The translations under genes and the position numbers were made by a program. Below the pieces are notes generated by a model, which was not told the origin of the DNA, made no database searches, and saw nothing but the letters and a program-made list of their open reading frames with translations. Positions 44,015 to 51,923 of a stretch of 64,000 bases of DNA are shown in pieces; the first letter of the stretch is position 1; every line of letters starts with the position of its first letter. The stretch covers positions 62,001-126,000 of the forward strand of contig JANXTZ010000049.1 of the NCBI GenBank assembly GCA_025352125.1, in the 5' to 3' direction. This DNA comes from Deinococcales bacterium. Its GTDB lineage: Bacteria > Deinococcota > Deinococci > Deinococcales > JAAFIG01.

Positions 44015-44103
44015 GCTTTTCTCCTGACCAGAATGTATCATCTCGATCTTTTTGTTTGAGTGTTCAAAGACACCGAATTCGCGTTATTTGCAACACATTG
44101 CGT

Positions 44104-44109
44104 TATGCT
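44104..44109 (+). promoter_or_regulatory. -10 box of leaderless menC transcript
   Basis: TATGCT ends 6 nt before the ATG at 44116; no SD. Confidence 0.5.
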
Positions 44110-44115
44110 TAATTT

Positions 44116-45222
44116 ATGAAAATTGACCGTATCGAGTTGCGCGAAATTCGCATGGAACTCAAAAATTCTTTCGAGACCTCGTTCGGCGTCACCACCGAGC
44201 GCCGCATGGTCTTGGTGAGCGTCTATTCTGAGGGTCTGTTTGGCATCGGTGAGGTCGCCTGCGGTGAAACGCCTGGTTACAACCACGAAACCACCGACAC
44301 CGCCTGGAGCATTCTCGAGGATGTGATTGTGCCAAGGGTGCTGGGCAAATCATTTGAACATCCGAGCGACCTCGAGCCAGTCCTGCACCCAATTCGCGGT
44401 AACCATTTCACCAAAGCTGGTCTCGAGATGGCGGTCTGGGATTTGGCTGCCAAAGCCGCGAATATGCCGCTCTGGAAGTATCTGGGCGGCGTACAAACCG
44501 AATTGCCAGTTGGCATCAGCGTGGGCATCAAGAAAAGCCCTGAAGCGTTGGCAGAATTCGTGATCGAGCAAGAGGCGCTGGGTTACAAGCGCATCAAACT
44601 GAAAATTGGTCCAGGGCGCGACGTGGCGTTTGTGACTGCCGCTCGAGCTGCCTTAAAACCAACAACCAAACTCACCAGCGACGCCAACAGCGCCTACACA
44701 CTTGCTGATCTCGAGGTGCTGAAAGCCTTGGACGGCATTGGAATGCAGTACATGGAACAACCGCTCGAGTACGATGATCTGGTCGATCACGCGACCTTGC
44801 AAAAGCAAATCAAAACGCCGATCTGCCTGGACGAACCGATTCACAGCGTCGGCGATGTGCGCAAAGCCAAAGAACTCGGGTCGGGCAGCGTCATCAACCT
44901 CAAACTCGGGCGGGTTGGCGGGCATCTCGAGTCGCAGCGCATTGCCAAATACTGCCTGGAAAACGGCATCGACCTCTGGGCTGGCGGGATGCTCGAGAGT
45001 GGCGTCGGACGGGCGCACAACGTTGCCATGCAGACCCAGGCTGGTTTCACTCTTGCCAGCGACACCGCGCCAAGCTCGAGATACTGGTCTGAGGACATCA
45101 TCGAACCCGAAATTGTCATGGTAAACGGTATCACGCACCCGCTCGAGGGCATCGGGCTTGGTGTGAATTTGAAAAATGATTTGATTCACACATTTACTGC
45201 TCGAGTGGCGACGTTCAAGTGA
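44116..45222 (+). CDS. menC: o-Succinylbenzoate synthase / N-acylamino acid racemase
   Basis: 368 residues, enolase superfamily. Catalytic KxK in YKRIKLKIGPG, metal ligands Asp in LTSDANSAY, Glu in YMEQPLEYDD, Asp in CLDEPIHS, and the second catalytic Lys in NLKLGRVGG. This subfamily includes Deinococcus N-acylamino acid racemase and MenC of menaquinone synthesis; the two activities cannot be told apart by sequence reading. No other men gene is nearby. Confidence 0.92.
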   Translation: MKIDRIELREIRMELKNSFETSFGVTTERRMVLVSVYSEGLFGIGEVACGETPGYNHETTDTAWSILEDVIVPRVLGKSFEHPSDLEPVLHPIRGNHFTKAGLEMAVWDLAAKAANMPLWKYLGGVQTELPVGISVGIKKSPEALAEFVIEQEALGYKRIKLKIGPGRDVAFVTAARAALKPTTKLTSDANSAYTLADLEVLKALDGIGMQYMEQPLEYDDLVDHATLQKQIKTPICLDEPIHSVGDVRKAKELGSGSVINLKLGRVGGHLESQRIAKYCLENGIDLWAGGMLESGVGRAHNVAMQTQAGFTLASDTAPSSRYWSEDIIEPEIVMVNGITHPLEGIGLGVNLKNDLIHTFTARVATFK

Positions 45223-45328
45223 GGGGTTGCAAGCACTTTACAGCGCCTCAACAACAATGTATTTGAAAGTCAGAAAACGCTCAGATCAAGATCAATGGTG
45301 CTTCAGCTTAAAGCATCAAATTGAGGGC

Positions 45329-45946
45329 ATGAAGGAAAACCACAGTCTTGACCGTGCGATGCTCGAGCGCAGCCTCGAACTCGCCCGTTACAGCGTGTCA
45401 AAAGGCTCAAGTCCGATAGGCTGTGTGATCGTTGACGCGAGCGGCAAGACCATCAGCGAGGGGCGCAACAAGAGCGGCGAGCCCTGGTCCAAGACCCCTC
45501 GGCGCATTGGCGATTCAGGCTTTGCCCACGCCGAGATGGACGCGTTCTACCGCATCAAAAAACTCGAGAAACCCGAAGGGTACACGCTCTACAGCTCACT
45601 CGAGCCGTGCCTGATGTGCGGCGGCGCGATGGGCATGATTGGCGTTGGGCGCACCGTCTGGGCTTGCGACGACCCCTGGGGTGGGTCGGGACGGTTGATC
45701 GCCTGGAATCAACATCCGGCATTTGTGGACATTCAAGTGGTTGCGCACCCGTTTCACGACCTCGAGCGTGAGGCGGCAGAACTCTTTGCGCCTGAAGCCC
45801 GACGTGTCTATCCCGCCCAAGGCTGGGCGGCGTGGCAGGAACGTTATCCAGAAATCTGTGCCGCATTCGACAAACCCATTGGGGATATTAATACGTTAAG
45901 AAATGCTCAAAAAAAAGTCCGTCGTGCCGCGCGAAAGAAGACTTGA
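45329..45946 (+). CDS. CDA-fold nucleoside/nucleobase deaminase
   Basis: 205 residues from the ATG at 45329 (GAGGG before it). Zinc site: HAE in FAHAEMDAF and PCLMC in LEPCLMCGGAMGMIGV. The cytidine/guanine/tRNA-adenosine deaminase fold is clear (SPIGCVIVDASGKTISEG). It is longer than TadA, with an extra C-terminal stretch (WAAWQERYPEICAAF) and a basic tail RNAQKKVRRAARKK. Substrate uncertain; TadA itself is less likely. The 34-codon upstream extension has no SD and no family similarity. Confidence 0.87.
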   Translation: MKENHSLDRAMLERSLELARYSVSKGSSPIGCVIVDASGKTISEGRNKSGEPWSKTPRRIGDSGFAHAEMDAFYRIKKLEKPEGYTLYSSLEPCLMCGGAMGMIGVGRTVWACDDPWGGSGRLIAWNQHPAFVDIQVVAHPFHDLEREAAELFAPEARRVYPAQGWAAWQERYPEICAAFDKPIGDINTLRNAQKKVRRAARKKT

Positions 45947-46278
45947 GGGCATGTCAAGGCGATCAGTATCTTTATTGAATTGCGCCTCGTTCAATTTCAA
46001 ATTCAAGATTTAACATAAACAGGCTCGAGAGGCTTTTATCACCAACGCATTGTTAGCCCATTTAAAAGTTGCAACACAGATAATGATTTTGTGCGCAATC
46101 ACCGCTCCCTTTTATGCACGGCAAAAACGTTAAACTGCCGTCCCTCTTTAAGACGCACCTATTAAGCACAATCCCTTAACCGTCATCTCGAGACAGCAAT
46201 GGAGGGTCTTTCGAGATTCTGATCTTTTGACCTTCTGCAGATTTGACTTTAAAAACAATTCTAAAATACAATTTGACC
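45947..46278. other. Intergenic region with the lrp promoter
   Basis: 332 bp. Near the right end TTGACT (46243-46248), an 18-nt spacer and TACAAT (46267-46272) form a good promoter whose -10 ends 6 nt before the ATG at 46279. The rest is AT-rich and shows no ORF or RNA gene that I can support. Confidence 0.6.
46243..46272 (+). promoter_or_regulatory. Promoter of the leaderless Lrp-LysE operon
   Basis: -35 TTGACT, an 18-nt spacer, -10 TACAAT; 6 nt to the ATG and no SD. The best complete leaderless promoter in the window. Confidence 0.7.
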
Positions 46279-46755
46279 ATGGAATCTAAATCAGAAATAT
46301 TAGATCACCTTGATTTCCAAATACTTGAGCATCTTTCATTTAATTCTCGAGCCACCTGGACAGAACTTTCCGCACAACTGGGCTTGTCCGCTCCCGCGAT
46401 TACCGAACGCGTGCGTAAACTCGAGGAGCGCGGAATTATTCGGGGGTACACGGTCCTGCTCGAGCCTGAATTGTTGGGTTGCGGGTTGCTGGCGTTTGTG
46501 GCGGTGCAAATTCAAGATTCAACATCGCGCCAAACTTTTCTTGAGCGGATCAAAGCCATGCCAGAGGTGCTCGAGTGTCATCACATGTCTGGCGAAGACG
46601 ATTATTGGCTCAAGGTGCGTTGCGCGGGAACAAAGGCGCTCGAGAAAATCGTCACCGAGGAACTGAAATCCATCTCGAGTGACATCAAAACCCGTACCAG
46701 CATTGCACTTTCAAGTTTTAAAGATTCGCCCACCTTGCCGTTGCGGGACGCGTGA
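46279..46755 (+). CDS. Lrp/AsnC-family transcriptional regulator
   Basis: 158 residues. N-terminal HTH: LDFQILEHLSFNSRATWTEL and LSAPAITERVRKLEERGIIRGY. C-terminal RAM/AsnC ligand domain: LLAFVAVQIQ, MPEVLECHHMSGEDDYWLKV. It binds DNA as dimers and responds to amino acids. The LysE exporter gene starts inside its stop codon (TGATG), so the likely target is its own transcript with the exporter, responding to an amino acid. Confidence 0.95.
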   Translation: MESKSEILDHLDFQILEHLSFNSRATWTELSAQLGLSAPAITERVRKLEERGIIRGYTVLLEPELLGCGLLAFVAVQIQDSTSRQTFLERIKAMPEVLECHHMSGEDDYWLKVRCAGTKALEKIVTEELKSISSDIKTRTSIALSSFKDSPTLPLRDA

Positions 46756-47369
46756 TGGATTTCGCCTTTTTTCTGAAAGGCTTTTTGATTGGCATTTCGA
46801 TTGCCGCGCCCGTCGGTCCAATTGGCTTATTAACCATTCGACGCACGCTGGCGTTCGGGCGCGTTGCTGGTTTTGCGTCTGGTTTGGGTGCGGCAACGGC
46901 TGACGCGGTGTTTGGCAGCGTCGCGGCGTTTGGAATGACTGCCATCTCGAGCGTTTTGATTGGCGCGAAAGTCTACTTGGGTGTGGTCGGTGGATTGTTT
47001 TTAATTTATCTGGGTTGGCAAACTTTTGTCTCAAAACCTGCCGAGGCTGCCGCAGAATCTCGAGCGACCAGTCTGGGTGTGATTTATGTTTCGACCTTTG
47101 CACTCGTCCTGACCAACCCAATCAGTATTTTGTATTTCACCGCGATCATCTCGAGCGTGGGGGCGGCAGGGAATCTGCTCAGCGCCACTGCAATGGTTTT
47201 TGGCGTGTTTATAGGATCGGTGATGTGGTGGTTTTTCTTGAGTTTTATCGCCAGTTTACTGAAAACCCGTATCAATCCAGCAAATTTAAAACGCGTCAAC
47301 CAGGTTTCGGGCTTTGTCATTGCCGCGTTCGGGGTTTGGGCTGTCGCCAGCGTGCTCCTCAAAACCTAA
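46755..47369 (+). CDS. LysE/RhtB-family amino-acid exporter
   Basis: 204 residues, six hydrophobic segments. The LysE signature is at the start (FLIGISIAAPVGPIGLLTIRRTL), followed by GLGAATADAVFGSVA and LTNPISILYF. Inner-membrane efflux of an amino acid. Translationally coupled to the Lrp gene by a one-base overlap (TGATG). The exported amino acid cannot be named. Confidence 0.93.
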   Translation: MDFAFFLKGFLIGISIAAPVGPIGLLTIRRTLAFGRVAGFASGLGAATADAVFGSVAAFGMTAISSVLIGAKVYLGVVGGLFLIYLGWQTFVSKPAEAAAESRATSLGVIYVSTFALVLTNPISILYFTAIISSVGAAGNLLSATAMVFGVFIGSVMWWFFLSFIASLLKTRINPANLKRVNQVSGFVIAAFGVWAVASVLLKT

Positions 47370-47390
47370 CGGCAAAGCACAATCTCGAGA

Positions 47391-47396
47391 TACACT
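47391..47396 (+). promoter_or_regulatory. -10 box of leaderless Ca2+/H+ antiporter transcript
   Basis: TACACT ends 6 nt before the ATG at 47403; a CTCGAG copy (47384-47389) lies just upstream. Confidence 0.5.
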
Positions 47397-47402
47397 GAGT
47401 TC

Positions 47403-48485
47403 ATGCTCAATTACCTGCTCATTTTTATTCCGATCACGGCGCTGCTCGAGTTTGTGATCAAACCTGGCGATGTCTGGGTTTTTGTTTCGGCGGCGCTCGC
47501 CATCGTGCCTCTGGCGGGTTTGATGGGGCGTTCGACCGAGGAGCTGGCTGCCCGTTCGGGCAGTGCGGTTGGCGGTTTACTGAATGCCACGTTTGGCAAT
47601 GCCACCGAGCTTATTATTGCGTTTTTTGCGCTTCAAGCCGGTAAAATCGATGTGGTCAAAGCCAGCATCACGGGTTCTATGATTGGTAATTTATTGCTGG
47701 TCTTGGGCATGGCAGTCTTTTTGGGTGGTCTTAAATTTCCGGTGCAGCGTTTCAACCGTCAGGCTGCCAGTTCTTTGGCAAGCATGTTGGTGATTTGCAT
47801 TATTGCTTTTTTGGTGCCAGCCCTGTTCGATTTTACCGAGCGTTTAAATGGGATTCCAGGAACCCAGCAAGTGATCAGTGATGGGCAGTTGTCGTTGGCG
47901 GTCAGTTTTGTTTTGATTGGACTGTATGTTTTAAACATGGTTTTCAGCCTGTTCACCCACAAAGACATGCTCTCGAGTGCCGATGATGACAGAGACACCC
48001 ACAAAGCCGAATGGACTTCGGCTCGAGCCATTGCCACGCTGTTTGGTTGCACGATTGTTGTGGCTTGGCTCTCCGAGGTGCTGGTGGGTTCGCTCGAGGG
48101 GTTCACGGCGGCGTTGGGTCTTTCAGAGTTTTTTGCGGGTTTAATCATCATTCCAATCATTGGTAACGCTGCCGAACACGCCGCCAGCGTGTTTGCCCGA
48201 AAGAACAAAATGGATTTGACGATCACCATTGCGATTGGGGCGACCATCCAGATTGCGCTGCTGGTCGCGCCGCTCTTGGTGATTCTGTCTTTCATCATCG
48301 GTAAACCAATGGATTTGGTGATTCACAGCCCGCTCGAGCTGATGGCATTGGTGGGCGCGGTCAGTATTGTGGGCAGTGTCGCCAGGGACGGCGAGACCAA
48401 CTGGCTCGAGGGTGCGATGTTGCTCGGGGTGTACATTATTTTGGCGATAGCATTTTTCTTCTTGCCTGTTGCAAGTCACAGTTAA
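47403..48485 (+). CDS. Ca2+/H+ antiporter (CaCA/CAX family)
   Basis: 360 residues with about 11 TM segments. Both alpha-repeat signatures are present: GGLLNATFGNATELIIAFFAL in the first half and IIPIIGNAAEHAASVFAR in the second, with the acidic cation-binding Glu in GNATE and GNAAEH. A central acidic loop (DDDRDTHKAEW) separates the halves. It exports Ca2+ in exchange for H+ at the inner membrane. Single gene. Confidence 0.95.
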   Translation: MLNYLLIFIPITALLEFVIKPGDVWVFVSAALAIVPLAGLMGRSTEELAARSGSAVGGLLNATFGNATELIIAFFALQAGKIDVVKASITGSMIGNLLLVLGMAVFLGGLKFPVQRFNRQAASSLASMLVICIIAFLVPALFDFTERLNGIPGTQQVISDGQLSLAVSFVLIGLYVLNMVFSLFTHKDMLSSADDDRDTHKAEWTSARAIATLFGCTIVVAWLSEVLVGSLEGFTAALGLSEFFAGLIIIPIIGNAAEHAASVFARKNKMDLTITIAIGATIQIALLVAPLLVILSFIIGKPMDLVIHSPLELMALVGAVSIVGSVARDGETNWLEGAMLLGVYIILAIAFFFLPVASHS

Positions 48486-48554
48486 GAGTGTGTTTGTGAA
48501 CTCCATAGTGCGAGAACAATCTAGAATTTTGCAGTGAAGTGAGCAGCTAACAAT

Positions 48555-48670
48555 TAGCGATTGGCTAAAACCTGTTGGTTGACCTCAAACAGGTCAATTA
48601 AATCCTCTTAAAAAATCGTATTACCTCGAGTTTCGATGGTATTTGTGGGGATGCTATTTGCCAATCGCTA
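48555..48670. repeat. Inverted repeat in intergenic region 48486-48749
   Basis: Arms TAGCGATTGGC (48555-48565) and GCCAATCGCTA (48660-48670), 94 bp apart; similarity continues imperfectly outward (AGCAGCTAACAA versus TTTGCTGAAT reversed). An inner ACCTGTT/AACAGGT pair is also present. A small repeat or RNA structure; only one copy in the window. Confidence 0.5.
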
Positions 48671-48737
48671 TTTGCTGAATTTCTTGCATCATGTCAAAGC
48701 TCAACATTTCATGAACTCTTAACCTGTCAACCTCGGG

Positions 48738-48743
48738 TAGACT
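48738..48743 (+). promoter_or_regulatory. -10 box of leaderless transcript (secreted protein)
   Basis: TAGACT ends 6 nt before the ATG at 48750. Confidence 0.45.
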
Positions 48744-48749
48744 CGGGTC

Positions 48750-49376
48750 ATGGGCTTCAATTGGAGGCACATTTTAAGTCTATTTTGTCTGAGTTGCTCG
48801 AGTTGGGCGGCGCTTGCTCAAGTGCTGGTTTTTGAAGATTCCTTCGATCAGGAAGGCATTTGGGATTCGAGAAACCTGAACGTCGGGCGATTTGGTTACG
48901 AAGACGGTTGGTTTCAGATTTACATTGACAAGCCTGACAGTTTTATTTATGTGCCAGCGCCGGTGCTGCCTGCCAAAGATGTCAGGCTCGAGGTGGATAT
49001 TTCCAAGCGTTCGGGCGCGGCATCCGATGAGGCTGGGGTGTTCTGCCGACTTCAACTCGAGGGTGGGCATTACGAGTTGATGTTTTCTGCCGAAGCCCGA
49101 ACCAGTGCGATTTACCGCGTCAATGGCGACGAGTACGTGGCAATCGGACGTGCGGTGCTGCCGCCTGAGATCAAACTGAATGCAGGTCAAAAACCCAATC
49201 ATTTGCGTGCCGAGTGCGTGGGTTCAAAGTTGCGTTTGTTTGTCAATGATTGGTTGACACTCGAGGCGCAAGACAGCAATTTTGAGGGCGGCTGGGTCGG
49301 TTTGGCGGCTGGGACTGGAACGAAGGTCACGCAGTTGACTGCCGATTTTGATAATTTCAAGTTGTACGTGTTGTAA
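48750..49376 (+). CDS. Secreted beta-sandwich (LamG/DUF1080-like) protein
   Basis: 208 residues with a signal peptide (first about 24, ending ALAQ). The mature part resembles concanavalin-like jelly-roll domains: FEDSFDQEGIWDSRNLNVG, DVRLEVDISKRSGAASDEAGVFCRL, NHLRAECVGSKLRLFVNDWLTLEAQDSNFEGGWVGLAAGT (in pieces), ending FDNFKLYVL, which is typical of the fold. No catalytic residues are recognisable; carbohydrate or envelope binding is a guess. Confidence 0.78.
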   Translation: MGFNWRHILSLFCLSCSSWAALAQVLVFEDSFDQEGIWDSRNLNVGRFGYEDGWFQIYIDKPDSFIYVPAPVLPAKDVRLEVDISKRSGAASDEAGVFCRLQLEGGHYELMFSAEARTSAIYRVNGDEYVAIGRAVLPPEIKLNAGQKPNHLRAECVGSKLRLFVNDWLTLEAQDSNFEGGWVGLAAGTGTKVTQLTADFDNFKLYVL

Positions 49377-49383
49377 GTCGGGT

Positions 49384-49389
49384 TAAAAT
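49384..49389 (+). promoter_or_regulatory. -10 box before the trmD micro-ORF
   Basis: TAAAAT ends 5 nt before the ATG at 49395. Confidence 0.45.
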
Positions 49390-49394
49390 TTCGC

Positions 49395-49430
49395 ATGTCT
49401 TATTTCAGGCTCGGGTTTGAAAATTCATGA
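49395..49430 (+). CDS. Leaderless 11-residue micro-ORF overlapping trmD
   Basis: ATG at 49395 opens an 11-codon frame ([11 protein letters not shown]) whose TGA overlaps the trmD ATG (ATGA). trmD has no good SD of its own. If the transcript starts near 49395, translation of the micro-ORF would deliver ribosomes to trmD. Inferred; it needs ribosome profiling or transcript-start data. Confidence 0.4.
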   Translation: MSYFRLGFENS

Positions 49431-50212
49431 AAATCTCCTTGCTGACCTTGTTCCCGCAGCTTTTAACGCCGTGGCTCAATGAGGCTATTTTGGGGCGTGC
49501 CGTCAAAAATGGGTTGCTCGAGTTTGATGTGCGTGACATTCGCAACGCCACCACCGACAAGCACCGAATGGTCGATGACACGCCCTACGGTGGCGGTGCG
49601 GGCATGGTCTTGAAAGTCGATGTGATCAAAAATGCCCTGAACGCGCTCGAGCCTGGCGACGAGGTGATTTTGTTGACTCCGGCAGGGGAGAGGTTCACGC
49701 AAACCTTGGCTAAAGAACTTTCAACAAAACGGCACATCGTTTTGTTGTGTGGGCGTTACGAGGGCTTTGATGCGAGGGTGGAAACCCTGGTGACGAGGGA
49801 ACTCAGCCTTGGCGATTTTGTCATGATGGGCGGCGAGGCGGCGGCGTTGTGCATGATCGAGGCGGTCGCGCGGCTCGTGCCTGGGGTTCTGGGCGACAGT
49901 GATTCTTTTGAACAAGATTCGTTCTCAAGCGGCATTTTGGATTACCCAGAATTTACCCGTCCGCAAGTCTGGAATGGTTTGGAAGTCCCAGAAATTTTGC
50001 GCGGCGGCAACCATGGTGCGATTGCCACCTGGCGTCGCCGCGAGGCGCTGCGCCGTACCCTCGAGCGCCGCCCCGACTTAATTCATCAGGCTGGGTTAAA
50101 CGCTCAAGATTCGGCGTTGCTGCTCGAGTTGGGCGTGACCTTGGAGCAGCTCATTGATTGGAACCTCGAACTGCCACCGCCACCAAAAATCAAGCGCAAA
50201 CGAGGTCAGTAG
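49427..50212 (+). CDS. trmD: tRNA (guanine-N1-)-methyltransferase
   Basis: 261 residues. SPOUT knot motifs: [11 protein letters not shown] at the start, [62 protein letters not shown] and DYPEFTRP. It methylates G37 of tRNAs to prevent frameshifting. [14 protein letters not shown] differs slightly from the usual GELPALVLIDA. The usual neighbours rpsP, rimM and rplS are absent. Its 3' end overlaps the convergent TIM-barrel gene by 7 bp. Confidence 0.96.
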   Translation: MKISLLTLFPQLLTPWLNEAILGRAVKNGLLEFDVRDIRNATTDKHRMVDDTPYGGGAGMVLKVDVIKNALNALEPGDEVILLTPAGERFTQTLAKELSTKRHIVLLCGRYEGFDARVETLVTRELSLGDFVMMGGEAAALCMIEAVARLVPGVLGDSDSFEQDSFSSGILDYPEFTRPQVWNGLEVPEILRGGNHGAIATWRRREALRRTLERRPDLIHQAGLNAQDSALLLELGVTLEQLIDWNLELPPPPKIKRKRGQ

Positions 50213-51000
50213 TGTTTCAAGAAATCCCGAGCGACTTTCAAGGCGCGTGGTTCGTCGGCTGCCAGTCGTCCCTCAATGGCGATCAGACCCTCAAATTGTG
50301 CCAGCAATTTCGGGACCAGTTTTTTAAGTCCCAGATCACCCTCACCCAGCAGTGCATGGGTTTTTCCTGGGCTGGAATCGCTCAGATGGCTGTGAATTAT
50401 TCTTGGGGTTTGGCTCAGGTACTCGAGCGGTTCGCCCAGTGTCCCAGCGTGGGCAATGTCCAAAGTGATGCCAACGTGCTCCATCGCCTCGAGCATCTCA
50501 GCAAGTCTGGTCAGGCTTTCCAAGTTGGTGACAAATTGTAATTTCTTTTTTTCCATGCCCTCAATCCCAACCCGTACCCCAAGCATTCCCGCCCTCGAGT
50601 CGAGATCACCCACAAAATCGTGTAGGCGCTCCCAATACACGTGCTCATCGTCTGTGGTGCTCGAGAGATGCCCAGGATGCACCACGACCATGCCAGCTCC
50701 CATTCGGGCGGCGGTCTCGAGCGATGCCAACACCTGATGTCTCGAGATGGCGCGTATTTCGGGGTTGCTCGAGAGTGGGTTGAGGTCGTAACTTGGGGCG
50801 TGCAATGAAAGCTGTAAACCAAGGTTATCGGCTTTGGCACGGACCTCTTCTGGCGTGGCGTTGGACTCCCAGAGGTGTTGCGCCCAAACCTCAGACGCGC
50901 CAAAGCCCGCCTCCTTAATCAACTCGAGTGCGCCGAGCACTCCAGAATGCCACAAGAGGCGGGTTGCGGGGGCAAAACGCGGGTTGATGCTCGAAGACAC
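50206..51000 (-). CDS. Sugar phosphate isomerase/epimerase-like TIM-barrel protein
   Basis: 264 residues, AP-endonuclease-2/xylose-isomerase-like barrel: [82 protein letters not shown] and IAIEGR. The metal ligands Glu/Asp/His are in place. Members isomerise sugars or inositol derivatives or act as endonuclease IV; the lack of the full EndoIV zinc set favours isomerase. The start is GTG behind a leaderless-type -10 box. Confidence 0.87.
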   Translation of the reverse strand: MSSSINPRFAPATRLLWHSGVLGALELIKEAGFGASEVWAQHLWESNATPEEVRAKADNLGLQLSLHAPSYDLNPLSSNPEIRAISRHQVLASLETAARMGAGMVVVHPGHLSSTTDDEHVYWERLHDFVGDLDSRAGMLGVRVGIEGMEKKKLQFVTNLESLTRLAEMLEAMEHVGITLDIAHAGTLGEPLEYLSQTPRIIHSHLSDSSPGKTHALLGEGDLGLKKLVPKLLAQFEGLIAIEGRLAADEPRALKVARDFLKHY

Positions 51001-51006
51001 GCCAGT

Positions 51007-51012
51007 ATTTTA
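51007..51012 (-). promoter_or_regulatory. -10 box of leaderless TIM-barrel gene (GTG start)
   Basis: TAAAAT on the minus strand ends 6 nt before the GTG at 51000. Confidence 0.5.
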
Positions 51013-51214
51013 CAGTCTGGTGCGCGGTTCATTTGTCAGCTCGGTCGAGTTTTGCTGGCTTGTCCTCATGGTCAAGAAAAGCAAACGCTCTGGGTTTGCT
51101 GAACAGGTCAATACCATTTGGTTTTCAACCGTCAACATTAATCTGTAACATCAGCATACTCGAGAGGTAAAAAGGATACTCGAAAATCCAATCTCGAGTC
51201 TGGGACGGTTAGGA

Positions 51215-51844
51215 TTACTTCTTGATAAAGCTCGAGACGGCAGCGCCAGCCGCGCTGGCAGTGATTGGAATCTCGAAGGCACGGTCATTGCCTACTTCCA
51301 AGCCCGTGATCGTGTCGTCGCCAAGGTTGATGCGCGATTGACGAATTAAACAACGGTGCGTGCATTCGTTGCCCATGATCGCGCCGGCTGCCGCCAGAAT
51401 GTCTTTGTTCTGAATGATCGGCAACGCCCCCAAGTACGCGCCCACAAAAGCATCCTCGAGCGCGTTCATCAGGCGCAGGACTGGAATTTGGTTTTTGACG
51501 TTGAACGTGACTGGGTAAACAAATTCTGGTCGCGCCACGGGTTTGGCGTTGAACGCACCGCGAATTGTGTCTTGCAAGGCTTTGACGTGCACGTTTTCTT
51601 GATCTCGAGCCGCGTCGATGTAATCCTTGACCAGACCATCAAAACCACATAAAGTCACTTGATAATACACGTCGGTTGCCAGGTATTCGGCGGTCAGTGC
51701 CAGGTTCAAAATGTCCAGATCGGTGATGCCTGCCGACTGCGCCACTGCCTGCTGACCCAGGTGAAGTGCGAAGCCAGAACTGACGCCTGCGGCGGTGAGA
51801 ACCTTCAAAAAATCGCGGCGACCCAAGTTTTTATTTGCATCCAT
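51215..51844 (-). CDS. Tat-exported ferritin-like domain protein
   Basis: 209 residues with a twin-arginine signal (GRRDFLKVLTAAG, ending AVAQ). The mature part is a four-helix ferritin-like domain of the type often called dessication-related/PF13668: ILNLALTAEYLATDVYY (Glu), DQENVHVKAL (Glu, His), MNALEDAFVGAYLGAL (Glu) and GNECTHRCLI (Glu, His). These supply ligands for a di-metal site. Exported through Tat, hence folded in the cytosol. Related proteins occur in stress-tolerant bacteria. Single gene. Confidence 0.87.
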   Translation of the reverse strand: MDANKNLGRRDFLKVLTAAGVSSGFALHLGQQAVAQSAGITDLDILNLALTAEYLATDVYYQVTLCGFDGLVKDYIDAARDQENVHVKALQDTIRGAFNAKPVARPEFVYPVTFNVKNQIPVLRLMNALEDAFVGAYLGALPIIQNKDILAAAGAIMGNECTHRCLIRQSRINLGDDTITGLEVGNDRAFEIPITASAAGAAVSSFIKK

Positions 51845-51923
51845 AGATGTCTCCCAAGATGTGAACGAAATTTGTTTGATTGTTCACTGTCTAAAGATAC
51901 ATCCTAAGCTGCGTTTTGGATGT

